A DNA stretch of 64,000 nt from Adenophora triphylla var. japonica (Eukaryota > Streptophyta > Magnoliopsida > Asterales > Campanulaceae), in the NCBI GenBank assembly GCA_022495995.1, contig JAFEMH010001456.1:158501-222500 (forward strand), read 5' to 3'. The notes beneath the pieces were generated by a model, which had not been told where the DNA came from, searched no databases, and worked only from the letters and a program-made list of their open reading frames with translations. The position numbers and the translations under genes are program-made. Positions 1-11,584 of this stretch are shown in pieces (the stretch's first letter is position 1; each line of letters begins with the position of its first letter).

Positions 1-475
1 GTGGCAATTCCACCAGGAAAAATCATGGTTAATCTGGCAGTCCTAGCAGCTTGGGGCTACTCAGCTCCATAACCGGCGGGGCTCCCGAGAAATTTACGTG
101 CTTACGTGCTTTGCATTTTCCCCGTCCCGAAAATCATTCCTTTAAAACACATTATGAAAATCTATGTTTTAACTCAAAAGGAACATTTTTAGGAGACCGC
201 ACACTACGCGCACGATATATCACTGTACACTTTGCACGCACGTCCTTCAAACCCGAGGGTGGTTCAGTGCCGATCACGGACAGCCTTACGATGCTCCGGC
301 GCGCACGAAATCATCCCAACCTCCCCATGGCAGCCCGGTGTCGACCAATGCACAGTCCGTGTCACACGTTTCAAAAAACCGCGACTTTTTTGGTTGGTTT
401 TTGGTCTAGTTCGTGTCATATAGCCCAGTTGCATACCCTCGTAAAGGTCAAGACTTAGTTCATAACGGAGGAGGA

Positions 476-880
476 ACCCTGCCAAAATTCCGACAAGGAG
501 AAATTGGCAAGATCTCGACTCAGACATTGACTATTGACCTTGACACGCACGGAATGCGTAAGAGTCAAGACCGAGTCTTTGCCAACAAAACAAAAGATCT
601 TTCGCTCAAGCGAAGCTACTGCCAAAATTCCGACAAGGAAAAATTGGCAAGATCTTGACCCGGCATTAACTTCGATTCTGACTCATGCCCGGCGTATGCA
701 ACGAAGTTCAATGTGACACTGTGTCATCCGGCTTTTGCCGCCCGACCCATGCCTATTATCTTCTCGGACATTACCAAAAGTCAAAACGTCATTCGCTCAA
801 GCGAAATTCTGCCAAAATTCTATCAAGTCAGAAAGACGAGACTTTCCCGGTATTGCCTTGACTATAATCCGCATCGCTCG
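476..880. repeat. Three diverged direct repeats around GCCAAAATTC
   Basis: A segment starting GCCAAAATTCCGACAAGG recurs near 481 and 621, and in weaker form near 811. The first two copies continue into AAATTGGCAAGATC and then a GAC-rich stretch. The short ORFs across this region are by-products of the repeats, with no recognisable domain. It probably belongs to the retroelement leader. Confidence 0.55.
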
Positions 881-1185
881 TGCGTTGAAAGTTCCTATGA
901 CCCGCTAGACCCGTTAGGAGCGTTCTTTACTCTCGGTCGGTGGGATCCGCATGCCCTATAGGACCCTCGCCCGGGGCTGTCCACCCTGGGAGGTCGAAAT
1001 ACAGGTGGAATACGAGGGGCTTATAGACGTAGTGACGGAACCCACTGATCCAGGATCTAGAGTAGTTGCGAAAAAGAAGGGCAAACCCCCCTTTTCCAAC
1101 CAAATAGAAATAAATAAAAGACATTGTTTTAAGTAAACTTGAACAATTAATGTAATCATAATCGCATGGTCCTATCTCTGATACC

Positions 1186-1865
1186 CCTAATCGAGACCTC
1201 CTCGGTCCCATTTCCAATTTTTCTATCCTGACCTTTCATGGTCAAACCCCTAATCGAGACCTCCTCGGTCCGATTTCCGATCTTCCTTCTCCCGACCTTT
1301 CATGGTCAAATTCCTAATAAAGACCTCCTCGGTCCGATTTCCGATTTTCCGTCATGACCTTTCATGGTCAAATTCCTAATCGAGACCTCCTCGGTCCGAT
1401 TTCCGATTCTCTCCCGACCTTTCATGGTCAAATCTCTAATCGAGACCTCCTCGGTCCGATTTCCGATTCTCTCCCGACCTTTCATGGTCAAATCTCTAAT
1501 CGAGACCTCTTCGGTCCGATTTCCGATTTTCCATCTCCCGACCTCTCATGGTCAAATTCCTAATCGAGACCTCCTCGGTCCGATTTCCGATCATCTCCCG
1601 ACCTTTCATGGTCAAATCTCTAATCGAGACCTCTTCGGTCCGATTTCCGATTTTCCATCTCCCGACCTCTCATGGTCAAATCCCTAATCGAGACCTCCTC
1701 GGTCCGATTTCCGATCTTCCATCTCTCGACCTTTCATGGTCAAATCCCTAATCGAGACCTCCTTGGTCCGATTTCCTATTTTCCTATCTCGACCTTTCAT
1801 GGTCAAAATCCTTAATCGAGACCTCCTCGGTCCAATCTACAATTTCCAATCTTGACCTTCAAGGT
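1186..1865. repeat. Minisatellite, about 11 units of 60-65 bp
   Basis: The core CTAATCGAGACCTCCTCGGT recurs about every 60-65 bp from 1186 to about 1812, followed each time by a GATTTCCGAT segment and a GACCTTTCATGGTCAAA segment. About eleven units are visible. Units near 1376-1500 are nearly identical at 60 bp spacing, which keeps a frame open on both strands; those ORFs are artefacts. GACCTTTCATGGTC is itself an imperfect inverted repeat (GACC/GGTC ends). Confidence 0.9.
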
Positions 1866-1961
1866 CTCATCTTTTCCGATCAATTAGGATTAGGAGAAAA
1901 ATGTGTTTTGAGTAAAACTTAAGCGATAAGTGCATGTTACTTGAGCCTTTAGCCTAAACAC

Positions 1962-2062
1962 TTGTCCCCGAGTCTAAACCTCACCTACTTCCGAGTCTAA
2001 ATTTTACCTACCCTCGAGTCTAAACCTTACCTTATCCCTGAGTCTAAACCTTGCCTATCCCT
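1962..2062. repeat. Short tandem repeat, about 27 bp x 4
   Basis: Four head-to-tail copies of a unit containing GAGTCTAAACCT(T/C)ACCTA lie just upstream of the gag-like ORF. Confidence 0.75.
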
Positions 2063-2151
2063 TTCCCGCAGCAAGAAAGAAGTGTGCGAGAATACCGGGT
2101 CAGCGGCTTTTCAGTGCAGAAAACCTTAGGCAGAATCGTCAAAGAGTCAGA

Positions 2152-3600
2152 ATGGCAGATTTGACAGAAAACAGTGAGGGTGCAGGAAATCAGATGGTTA
2201 GGAAGGAAGAGTTAGTCCTGGCTTTGGAAAATGCCCATAAGGTTCATAAGGAACAGCAAGCCATGCTCATCGACCCACTCCGTCGTCATGGAATTCAGGT
2301 AACAGTTGAGGCGAACGGTTCTCTGGTGGTAGTCGAAGATGAGACTTCGGAAACAGTGATTTCAGTCCCTTCATCCTATAACCAAGACCTTCCATTATAC
2401 GGCCAATACCTTCCTCCATCCGCATGCGATCCCTTGCCAAGGACCACCCCTCCTCAGTCCTTTCCAACATCCCAGCTCATCCAGGCTCCATCGCCCTCAG
2501 CTCCTTAGAACGGATTGGGCTTCACCACACCTGTCTCTCAGTTTCAGCAATACCTGCCAGTTTATGCTCTGGCTTCGCATAATCAGTTCGAGTTATGTGG
2601 CTATGTTCTGAAGCCCCTATACCCACCTGAATGCAGTCATGAGTTGCCAAAAGAAAATCTGGATGATTCAAGTTTCCAGCTGTCACCTACCGGACTTAAT
2701 GAATCCAGCCGTCAGTTTCACCAGTTTGCTACTGTGGTTCCCTCTACTGATAAGAGTCCTGTTGCGAGTGCCGGTAACTCGAGAGTCCCCGTTGACCCCC
2801 ATGTGGCAATATTGATGGAACAAGTGAAACAAATGCAAGAGAAGTTTGACCTCATGATGAGTATCAATACTCCCTTGACCCAAGACGTCGAACCAGGCAA
2901 GGAAATGACTCCACCAAGCATAACCCAATGCCACCAGCACCAAACAGCAACCGTACCCAGCTCAGCACCAGTTCCTCACAAAGAAAAGAGTGTCGTAGCT
3001 TCCTTCAGCCAAATCCAACAATGGAACCAACTGGACAATGGAACTCCGAGTCTTGAGAGCAACAATGTCTCCCGAAAACTCCGCAATACGGATATGCCTT
3101 TAAGCAAGATTCTGGAAGAGCTGATGAAAGAAAAGCTGATGGAGAATTGGAAACCCAGGAATCCCCATGTTCGGTTGGATGAATCCAAGCATTGTCTTTT
3201 CCATCAATACCATGGGCACAACACTGATGATTGCACCTATTTGAGGCATGAGATTCAGAAGTTGATAGAAGACGGGAAGCTCGAGAACCTCCATGGGCCA
3301 AAAACAGAAAGCTATGGTAAGAGGTCGATTCAGGAGGTACAAGGTCAGAAACTTCAGCCTGATGGTTTCGGGATGCCCATGAGCAAAGTTTTCGATGATT
3401 TAGTGAAACGAGGCCTTCTCACACCTCTCGAGAATTATAAGCCAAGAAACCCCAGTAGAGTTGACAGGACCAAGTTCTGCGAGTACCACAAGCATTTTGG
3501 TCATGTGACAGACAAGTGTGTGGATCTGAAGAAAGAAATTCAGTGGCTGATCTACAAAGGAAAGCTCAAGCTCCCTGGCAGTCCAACCAGCGAAGAGTAG
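2152..3600 (+). CDS. Gag-like zinc-knuckle ORF split by one in-frame TAG
   Basis: A 118-codon frame (ATG at 2152) ends at TAG 2506-2508, and the same frame then stays open to 3600, giving 482 codons in all. The C-terminal half carries two copies of a C-x2-H-x4-H-x4-C knuckle (near 3190-3235 and 3478-3522). Each is followed by an L-x3-EI-x2-LI-x2-GKL helix and preceded by a MP-x-SK...KPRNP segment, so a module of roughly 90 residues is duplicated. This C-x-H knuckle with its LI-x2-G tail is characteristic of gag proteins of Tat/Ogre-type plant Ty3/gypsy elements. I see no capsid-like domain. The single stop and absence of frameshifts suggest either a recent nonsense mutation or tolerated readthrough. 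No pol follows. Confidence 0.75.
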
Positions 3601-6600
3601 CTAGACTAGGGTCTACTTATCCTTAAGCAAGATTAAAAGAAAATAGTCTCTCAGTCAACCTTCGTAGGTTCTAGTACTTTTTCTTTTTCAATCAAGTCCT
3701 CTACGGACATTGTATTTAATCTTCAAAAAAAAGTCTTCTTCTTTTCTTGCTAGACTTAAGACATTATTTGCACACCTACATTACATTTAATGAAATGGTT
3801 TTATTTTATATGATCACTTGCATTGTTCAACAAATAATCTCTCGAAATAATTCACGTTCCGATTAATCAGTGTGAGAAAGTCAACTAATGCCTTCCCCAT
3901 ACACTTTCCTTACCCCACAAAAGGCCTCCATCAAGCCATACACTTTCCCAATTATGCCCCCACCTTCATCCTGACCAAGTCAACGACAGCGGCAACATCA
4001 AGGGACAACAAGAGGCCACTCAGCTTCGAAAGATTGACCCCGTGTCGAAAACAATCTAGGAGCCTGTCTTCGACCTCAAAGATGTCAAGAAAAATTAAAG
4101 CAGGGGCTCGCCTTGGCCCTCAAGTGTTTAAAAAAAAAAAAAGAAAAAAAAATCTCTTAGTGCAAAAAGAGTAATGCCCAGCTAGGCTGAAAATCCCAAA
4201 AAAAGGGCAGTCTAGGCAAAAAACAGGGTTGCACATAAAAAAAATAAAAAGAAAAAAAAAATGAGGCTCAGGACCTAGCGTCACCAATCAAAAGCTTGAC
4301 GGACAGGCAAAATCAAAGCTCAGAGGATGAAAGTTGTCGGTAACAATGGGGCGGTCGAAGCAAAGCCAGAAGCATTTCATAAGCCTGTAGGCACGTGCAA
4401 ATCCTTTCTCCCCTAATGAAAGAGGAAGCAATCAGAAACAGCCGTCCAAGAATGACTTGGTCAAGGAATCATCCCGAGGCCCACGCCTCATCATCCAGTC
4501 TTCTCATCAAAACCTTTTCACTAAAGGAACTACAAATCCCATTTTCCCAAAGCAATCCGGCCAAGGCCGAACTACGGCGACCTGAGCTCCTCACAATGAG
4601 GGGAACGTAGGCAACCAGAAATGGTTCGGTCATAAGCATATTCAAATCCCATAGAATTCGGTCTCATCAAATGAACTTTCTCATAAGCATATTCAAATTC
4701 CTGAAAACCCGGTCTCATTAATGACCTCCCTATACACAAACCTTTCTTTCACACCAGACAACTTTGATCCGCGACCTTTGGTTGACTTTCTCGTCATGAT
4801 TAATAAGAATGTTTTTCTGCATATCGAGATTAATGGTTGAATAACCCGAACATCAATAAAAGGTTTTATGCAATCTCGTGATCATTGTAAAATAAAACAA
4901 GTTTTCAGATGTCTTGACAAGTCTTCTCTTTCTACATCTTAGGAAAGATAGTGCTAAACAACGATTTTAAATCGCCGGGGGCTTCCATACACTTTTACCA
5001 ACCTTTCTATGCTTATACTCTCTCAAAAGAGTCAAACCGAAAGCGAGTTTTGTGCCTACATCGAATAAGGCCATCGGAATAACACAAAATCGGGATATAT
5101 TCCCACCTTTCGAAAAATATGCCCCTGTATGTATTTCTGAGAATCTTTTCTTTCACGTCTTCTTAAGGTTGACTGATTGACTAAAGAAAATAAAAAAAAG
5201 AGAGAGAGAAGGATAGGTTTTCCCTCTTCTGCCACAATTCGCATTAGAGTGCCTCGAAACCGGGGCTTCTTTAGCCATTTTTGGGATTCACATCGGGTTC
5301 TTCACTAGGTCCCTAGATGGATTCAGTTTTGGTCAGATCAACCTCAGGATCACTTCCGCAGTACCAATCATATTGGGATATTCGCTAGGTCATCAAATTG
5401 GGGCTTTACCAAGTCACTTCTTCGAAAACCTAGGACTTCGCCTGCTCAGTTCATCCAACCGGGGCTTTCCCAATGAAAGGATCTTTCCTTGCTTTAATAA
5501 GGCATGGGGCTTCGCGAAAGTTTTCTTCTTAGGCCGGGGCTTCGATAAGTCGCATCCATTCCTCAAAGAGAGGTTTGGTCACTATGACATCTGCTTTAGT
5601 CTTTGGTTATAAAAGCACATCGGCATCGGCTTCAAGCGTCGGGGTTTAAGGACCTTAATCAAGACCCGGAGTTTAAACCCGGTCCCGGCCCAAGAGGAAT
5701 TCTAGTCCACGTTGACAAAATCTCAAAGAACGGCGGTTCGATCCGCACCCAAGGGATACAACCCCACCTGCTTGAAACCCGTCTTAAACACATTCCATAT
5801 GTACATTCAGACCCAGTCTCTACCATGTTTCCAAGAAAAAATCACCCCTAGGCTCAAGTAACGTGCCAATTGCTAATAATACATTTTCTCCCAAAAGCGC
5901 CTTCGTTACTTTCGTTATAACGAGATAACGCCAGGCGACAGTTTCCTAATTGTCAAAAATCCAACTTTAGCTACCTCTATCACGAATTGAGAAGTATGCT
6001 CAAGTTTGTCCAGTTATAGCTGCCTCTATCTATTCGATAGTGACGTAAGCTTTAGCTTCCTCAGGTGACGACCTCCACTAATCGTCAAAACCTCAAGAAT
6101 CCTAGACATCGTTCCTAACTGTCTAGATGAAGTTGAACTACGATCAAGGCTTGATTCCTCCGGGATACGTAGGTAGCCTTTCATAAAAAGGTTCAGCCAT
6201 CCGACCACATTGGTCACCTTTTTCTTTCCCCATTCCTCAATGGTCCGTAAGCTTTTCATAAAAAGTCCAAGTTTCTGACCACTTTGGTCATCCCTTTTTA
6301 TTTGGCACATTCTTATGAAGGATTGGTTGTTTGACTTCCTAGGTCACCCCGTTTCCATCCTTATAGGAAGAGACCAAATATCTCTTTGCCATTGTCCCAA
6401 GGAGGCCAGGTAGGTGATCTCTTTGATCCTCCAATTCCAACCTGTGTCAGCAAATTCCAGTCCAGTTACAAAGGCAATGAAAAGCACAGTTTAGGCTTAA
6501 TAAGTCGCGCGACATAACAAGCCAGGTCGCGCGACATAACTAGCCAACATCAGACATCAGACATCAGCAATGTGTTGCTTTCCCCAGGGCAATCCCCGAC

Positions 6601-6923
6601 ATGCCAAAGGCTGCAAATGCCAGTCATACACCTCTCAAATGCATAGGGGAGGGTTCATGTACCCCATTTACACCCATGCGTTCATCTACTTGGTACATAT
6701 TCAAGCCAGAAATCCATTTAAGCCATCCATTCAAACCATTCAGTTCAAGCTAGTTACCCTACCATCATTTCATAAATGCATGCGACAAAAGGGATAGCAA
6801 TGTACATTCAAACCAAAATAGACCAAGTCTAAGAAATGTGCATAAGCAAAAAATAACAAGATGTGTTTTCCCCAAAAGGGGTACAATAGCCAAAAAGTCA
6901 TAAATGTCTAGGGGGGAAGGGGG
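3601..6923. other. Non-coding internal region of the retroelement
   Basis: No gene is supported. The stretch holds A-rich tracts (about 4127-4150 and 4239-4260), a CTAGGCTGAAAATCCC block (about 4184), a short direct repeat CATAAGCATATTCAAAT (4633 and 4682), and two diverged copies of a conserved-looking block, ACGTAGG(C/T)A(A/G)CC followed by GGTTC(G/A)G (about 4605-4632 and 6168-6200). It also holds a series of degenerate units beginning GGGGCTT (about 5258, 5400, 5462, 5506, 5535). These look like the untranslated downstream part of a gypsy element whose pol region has been lost. Confidence 0.5.
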
Positions 6924-9371
6924 CTACTCTGAATCATCTCCATCTCCATCACCCTCTCCATCGTCCTCTCCATCCTCGTCGTCATCCTCAGCCTCCTCTG
7001 GCTCATCATCAGGATCGTCCGAAGGTGCCTCGTAAGCTATGGTCCCCGTGCGGTAATAGTCGTCAAGCTCAGTGATAACAGTGGAGTCAAGCTCATAGTC
7101 TGTGGCCGTCTCAGCTCCACCATCCTCATCTTCATCCTCATCATCATCATCAATCTCAATAGGTCTGTGAAGAGGCACATTTGGCCTCTTTGTCCGAGGC
7201 CTCGGTCCACTAATACCCCCGCTAATGCCTCCACTGGTGCCTGCGTCATCAGAGCGGCTCTTCTTCCTTCTCGGCTGGCCAGGTGGAGAGATATCGATCG
7301 AACCCTGTGATCGGCACTGATTCTTCCAAAAGCTCATACCTTTCTGAAGCTTGCTAATCATGCCCACAGCGCCGGTATAAGCCCTGGTCAAGTGCCTGTA
7401 AGCTCGAGCCGACACATTGCTAAGCAGACATAATAAGTGTCAAAATGCAGTTCTTGATAACAGGAAGAGAGGCAATCAATCCAAAAGATGTAAGGAGTAA
7501 TACTTACAGATCTAGAACCTCGCGGGAGCACCAGATGAGGATGAGTCTGTGACATATCAATATGGGCTCGCCTCATGCGACCGCCACCCTGATAATCAAT
7601 GAAAGTCGGGGCCAAAGGAGGTCTAGCTACGTAGCCGATCGAGGGTCCCGCGCTCTGAGCACCATAACCAAACTCAGTGCTGGGGGTGAAGATGCCTGGC
7701 CACATACAAAGTATAGTCCCCCTCCCGTGTGTAGAGATGTGCCGCCAAGCCTACAATCAGAGCATCTACATTCGCCAACTGGCGAGGCAGCCACATCCTA
7801 GCTGGTGGATCATCAGGGATCCGAGCATGCCTATTCGTCCCATGCTGTCTATACACCCTCTCTCCTAAATACAAGGCGTCTCCAGACAAACCCACCAGCA
7901 GCTTGCGACACTCTGTCAAGTGCGCAGCGTGATCCAAATCCAAGTCATCGTAACGGCCAGTCCAGGGGAACATACTCAGCCTCTGTGGAGTCCCTCTCAA
8001 GCACATCAGCGTGTCATGGTACGAGGCCGTAATCCTGCACCTCGAACCCTCCGGTGTCCTAGTCTGTTTCCTGGCACTCTTCGTCCACCGCCTGAGAGCA
8101 AGAAAGGTGGTGGCAGGAAACTCATCCTGTATCTGCCACTCGTAACAGCCAAAGTACTCGAAAGCCCAAGCCTGAAAAGAAGAAGAAGAAGTCAAAACAA
8201 GGAAAAAGGATAGAATGAAATGTGCAAAAGAAAAGAGGTCAAGATGAGAGAATACCTCAAAAGCCAGATGACAGCAAGTAAAATACTTTGCCTTCCCTCT
8301 GCTCACGTCATCTAGGGCCAAATACATCTCAGCTAAACCGGCCTCACCCCCGGGATAGATTCCCCACGGTGTCCCGGGCTCTCAAAAGCTCCAACGGTGA
8401 AGTCAAGGCGGTAGATGCGCTGTTAATAAAACGGCATGTCGGAGAAGCCCACCCATACAAAAGCCCTCGCTAATCTCTCGGCTCTCAGCCGGCTCTCAAC
8501 AGGGTCATCAACGACAATGTAGTCCCTGCACTGCTCCCCAACCAAGCCATGTAGCTCACCCAACTCATATCCATTCCCCTTCTTGTTCTGGGGAACGAAG
8601 CCAAGCAAACTCATCAAATCTGCATCAGCAATCGGCTGGGACTCAGCTCCCTGTGCAGGCTCCTCTAGGTAGAGCGGCTCATCCGTAAAGGGCAGTCCTG
8701 TGATGATCGCAAAATCCAGTGGAGTGACTGTCGTCTCACCCCAAGAGAAGTGAAATGAGTGAGTGGTCTCCCACCAGAACTCTCTGAATGCCCTCACCAG
8801 ATCCACACTCCTCTGAGTGTCCCCAATGGCCTTCGCCATCTCAAAGAATCGCCCCAGTCCAACGGCATAAATCATGCCCTTGGGCGAGTCTATCTGCTCC
8901 TGACTACCTGGCAAGCTCTGCCATAGCCTGCCAATCACCTCAGGGGAGCCTCGGGTGCGCAATCCCTGCAAGAAAACATGGCACAAATATTAATATTTCG
9001 TGCTATTTCTTGAAATCATCTCAAATGAAAAATAGGTCAAAACCTATCATCTAAGAGCATGCATCTTAACATCACATTTCCTAGGTCAATCTATGTTCAC
9101 ATGCCAGTTCATGTCAATTCGTAGCACAGTCTGAAAAAAAATCCAGTTCAAATTAATTTCACCCAAATCGAAAATTTTTCAAAAAAAAACCTAGGATTCT
9201 TACCTCATCCTTCTTCCTGGCATCCGAGGTATGCTCATCGAGCTGTGGGTAGAAATCCCCTCTTCGTGCTTCCGGAAGAAATGGCCTTTGATTCCTCTGC
9301 ATCCCTTTCCGTCGATTGGCTAAATCGGCATGCTGAGGTCCCCTTTTGGTCGGATAGAGCCTAGGAGGCAT
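6924..9371 (-). CDS. Plant mobile domain (PMD) protein, antisense to the gag ORF
   Basis: Multi-exon minus-strand gene. Exon 1 (9371-9204, 56 codons) ends at a GTAAGA donor. Exon 2 starts at 8965 after CTTGCAG and carries the PMD signature, FREFWWET-x-SFHFSWGE followed by TPLDFAIITGLPF. Later coding blocks are about 8327-8256 (GTATTC donor), 8171-7690 (W-rich block AWAFEYFGCYEWQ), 7705-7508 (GTAAGT donor) and 7419-6924. The last exon encodes a very acidic D/E-rich tail. The frame changes between about 8460 and 8330 and again near 7690, so either short introns are missed or the gene is broken. PMD proteins (MAIN/MAIL family) act in silencing in Arabidopsis, and PMDs also occur in plant transposable elements. 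The position between gag and the 3' promoter segment suggests an element-borne antisense gene. Confidence 0.7.
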
Positions 9372-9850
9372 TTTCCCAATGTAATCGGACTAAAAGTGTT
9401 TGGATTTCTCTCGATTCCTCTCAAATCTCCCTCTGATGTCGCTCTCTCTTTTCTCACTGTCGCCTCCCTCTCAATTTCAAGTCCAATTGAATTTCAAATG
9501 GCGACTGTGCGAATTTTAAAGTATCTGTTCGCCTGACCTCTTATGTCGTGCGACATACTAAGCCTCTGTGGCCTGTTTTTACAATTTTGCCCCTGAAGGC
9601 TCAATTTTACGATTTTATCCCTCATAGGTCTGTTTTACCCCTTGTGCCCCTGGCATTTTCAATCACTTTCAATCCAGTTTTCCCTCAATTGCCCCCGAGG
9701 CCTATTTTACAAATTTACCTCTGTGACTCAGTTTATTTGCCCTTGGTATTTTCAATTTTATTTTTCAAATAATCAGGGTGCGTCCCACTTTTCTTTACAA
9801 AAAACTATTGATTCCTTCCAACTTCTCTGCAAAATCCAACCTTTTTCGCG
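9372..9850. other. Upstream region of the PMD gene
   Basis: No gene is supported. A copy of the palindrome TTATGTCG-TG-CGACAT lies at 9541-9556. From about 9575 to 9780 a pyrimidine-rich series (TTTTACAATTTTGCCCCT and variants) repeats loosely every 30-40 bp. The PMD promoter would be expected here but no clear TATA box on minus stands out. Confidence 0.45.
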
Positions 9851-9854
9851 ATCT

Positions 9855-10190
9855 CCGTTATCGCCAAATGGGATAACGATTCCTCCGGGAAATTCTCCGT
9901 TATCGCCAAATGGGATAACGTTTCCTCCGGGAAATCCTCCGTTATCGCCAAGTGGGATAACGTTTTCTCCGGGAAATCCTCCGTTATCGCCAAATGGGAT
10001 AACGTTTCCTCCGGGAAATCCTCCGTTATCGCCAAATGGGATAACGTTTCCTCCAGGAAATCCTACGTTATCGCCAAATGGGATAACGTTTCCTCCGGGA
10101 AATCCTCCGTTATCGCCAATTGGGATAACGTTTCCTCCGGGAAATCCTCCGTTATTGCCAAATGGGATAATGTTTCTTGTTAAAAATTTC
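9855..10190. repeat. 42-bp hairpin-forming tandem repeat, about 8 units
   Basis: Each unit contains CGTTATC-GCCAAATG-GGATAACG, an inverted repeat with a 7-8 bp stem, followed by a second short one, CCTCCGGGAAAT. Units are 42 bp, so frames stay open on both strands with a 14-residue period; the resulting ORFs are artefacts. The last unit (about 10152-10190) is diverged. Confidence 0.9.
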
Positions 10191-10335
10191 AGTTATTGCC
10201 GGAAGGCAATAACATTTCGCTTTATTTCGATCTCCGTTATTTCCGAATGACGGAATAACATTTCGACCTTTTTTCGCTTTATTTCGATCTCCGTTATTTC
10301 CGAATGACGGAATAATATTTCGACCTTTTTTTGTC
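10190..10335. repeat. Second hairpin repeat series, 56-bp spacing
   Basis: Two copies of a CGCTTTATTTCGATCTCCG unit start at 10219 and 10275. Each holds the inverted repeat CCGTTATTTCCG-AATGA-CGGAATAA. It continues the hairpin theme of the 42-bp array upstream with an unrelated primary sequence. Confidence 0.8.
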
Positions 10336-10739
10336 TCTCCCAAAAACCCTCCTAGTTCCTATTCTCGCTCCTCCTTTTCATTATTCTTCGGTGATTCTCA
10401 CTACCTGGAAACAACCTTACAATCCCGCATAACCCTAACACAACCCCCGTAGGACTATCCTCCTACAGTTTTCTTGAAGTTCGCCTGCATCTGGACTCTG
10501 CAACTGTTACAAGGGTGAAGGACGAGAAAGGCAATTGTAAGTACCCAAATCTGGCTCATGCCTTCCGGTTAAGTTTTCCGGCAATTCCGGCAAGTTTCCC
10601 GGCAATTCCGGTAAGTCTTCCGGTAATTCCCTGGACTTTCCTAGAGTTCCGGAACAATTCCGGAATTGTTCCAAATCATCTAAGGGAAAAAAGGACTACT
10701 TGGAGCCAAAGAAACACGTTTTTCTTTTATATGGAATTC

Positions 10740-11065
10740 CTTCTAGAAGACTGCCACCTTGCATGTTTCTAGAAGGAACTGCATGTGGCTCCTTATGTCG
10801 TGCGACATAATCAACCAGGGAGAGTTCTAGAATCATGCCACCTTGCATGTTTCTAGAAGAATCCAGAAGTGGCTACTTATGTCGTGCGACATAACCAGCC
10901 AGGGAGAGTTCTAGAAGGTTGCCACCTTGCATGTTTCTAGAAGAATCCAGAAGTGGCTACTTATGTCGTGCGACATAACCAGCCAGGGAGAGTTCTAGAA
11001 GGTTGCCACCTTGCATGTTTCTAGAAGGAAAACGGTTATGGCTTGTTATGTCGTGCGACATAACA
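10740..11065. repeat. 84-bp tandem repeat with an 18-bp CpG palindrome, upstream of the TATA box
   Basis: TTATGTCGTGCGACATAA (8-bp arms around TG) occurs at 10793, 10877, 10961 and 11046, at 84/84/85-bp spacing. Between palindromes lie GAGAGTTCTAGAA and CACCTTGCATGTTTCTAGAAG. The last palindrome ends only about 20 bp before the TATA box, so the array sits where U3 enhancer repeats of an LTR are expected. Confidence 0.9.
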
Positions 11066-11082
11066 AGCCCATGCAGGCAGCA

Positions 11083-11090
11083 TATAAATA
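11083..11090 (+). promoter_or_regulatory. TATA box of the LTR-like promoter
   Basis: TATAAATA followed by GAGGCC, 20 bp after the last palindrome and before a C-rich leader. It is read as the U3/R promoter of the element's 3' LTR. Confidence 0.65.
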
Positions 11091-11584
11091 GAGGCCTTCA
11101 CCTCTCATTTGGGACACACCTTTTCCACCCCTTAGTCCCTCTCTATAGGGAATACGCCCAGAAGCCTCCTCTCTCCTCACATACCTCCCAAACAACACCA
11201 ATCCTCCCAAATCAATCCCACACACACTTCCCACACACACACTTCATATACACATCAAGAACCAAGGAGTTCTCAAGGAACCAAGGCTCAATTTCAGCCC
11301 CGGAGGTTGCTGTTTTGAAGGCCCCTATATCTAACTTGATATAGGGAGTCGTGGTCTTCAAGGATCCATATCCATTTGCATACTATTGCATGTAAAGGCT
11401 CCGGCTTGACTTGGTTTCGCATGAACACTCAAGATGAGTGTGGATCCCGCATATCTACACCCTCTTGAAGTGTTCATTATTGATAAACATGCTCTCTGAG
11501 ATTTGTTTGCGAAGTAACTTGACCATTTTGGTGCCTTGTTACCTCTGCAAATCTCAGCTGTTTAGGCTTCTGCAAAATGGCTTA

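Noticed and set aside
1306..1751. Overlapping ORFs on both strands with repeated residues
   Set aside because: They are produced by the 60-65-bp minisatellite; no homology or independent coding signal.
6907..6921. Polypurine tract AGGGGGGAAGGGGG as the border of a 3' LTR
   Set aside because: It is not followed by TG and lies just after the antisense PMD stop; no matching LTR pair supports a border here.
9642..10250. 202-codon ORF with a PGNPPLSPNGITF repeat, resembling a repetitive structural protein
   Set aside because: The 14-residue period is the 42-bp hairpin repeat read in frame; the opposite strand is equally open.
9855..10335. CRISPR-like repeat array
   Set aside because: Units are contiguous without variable spacers, there are no cas genes, and the context is plant retroelement DNA.
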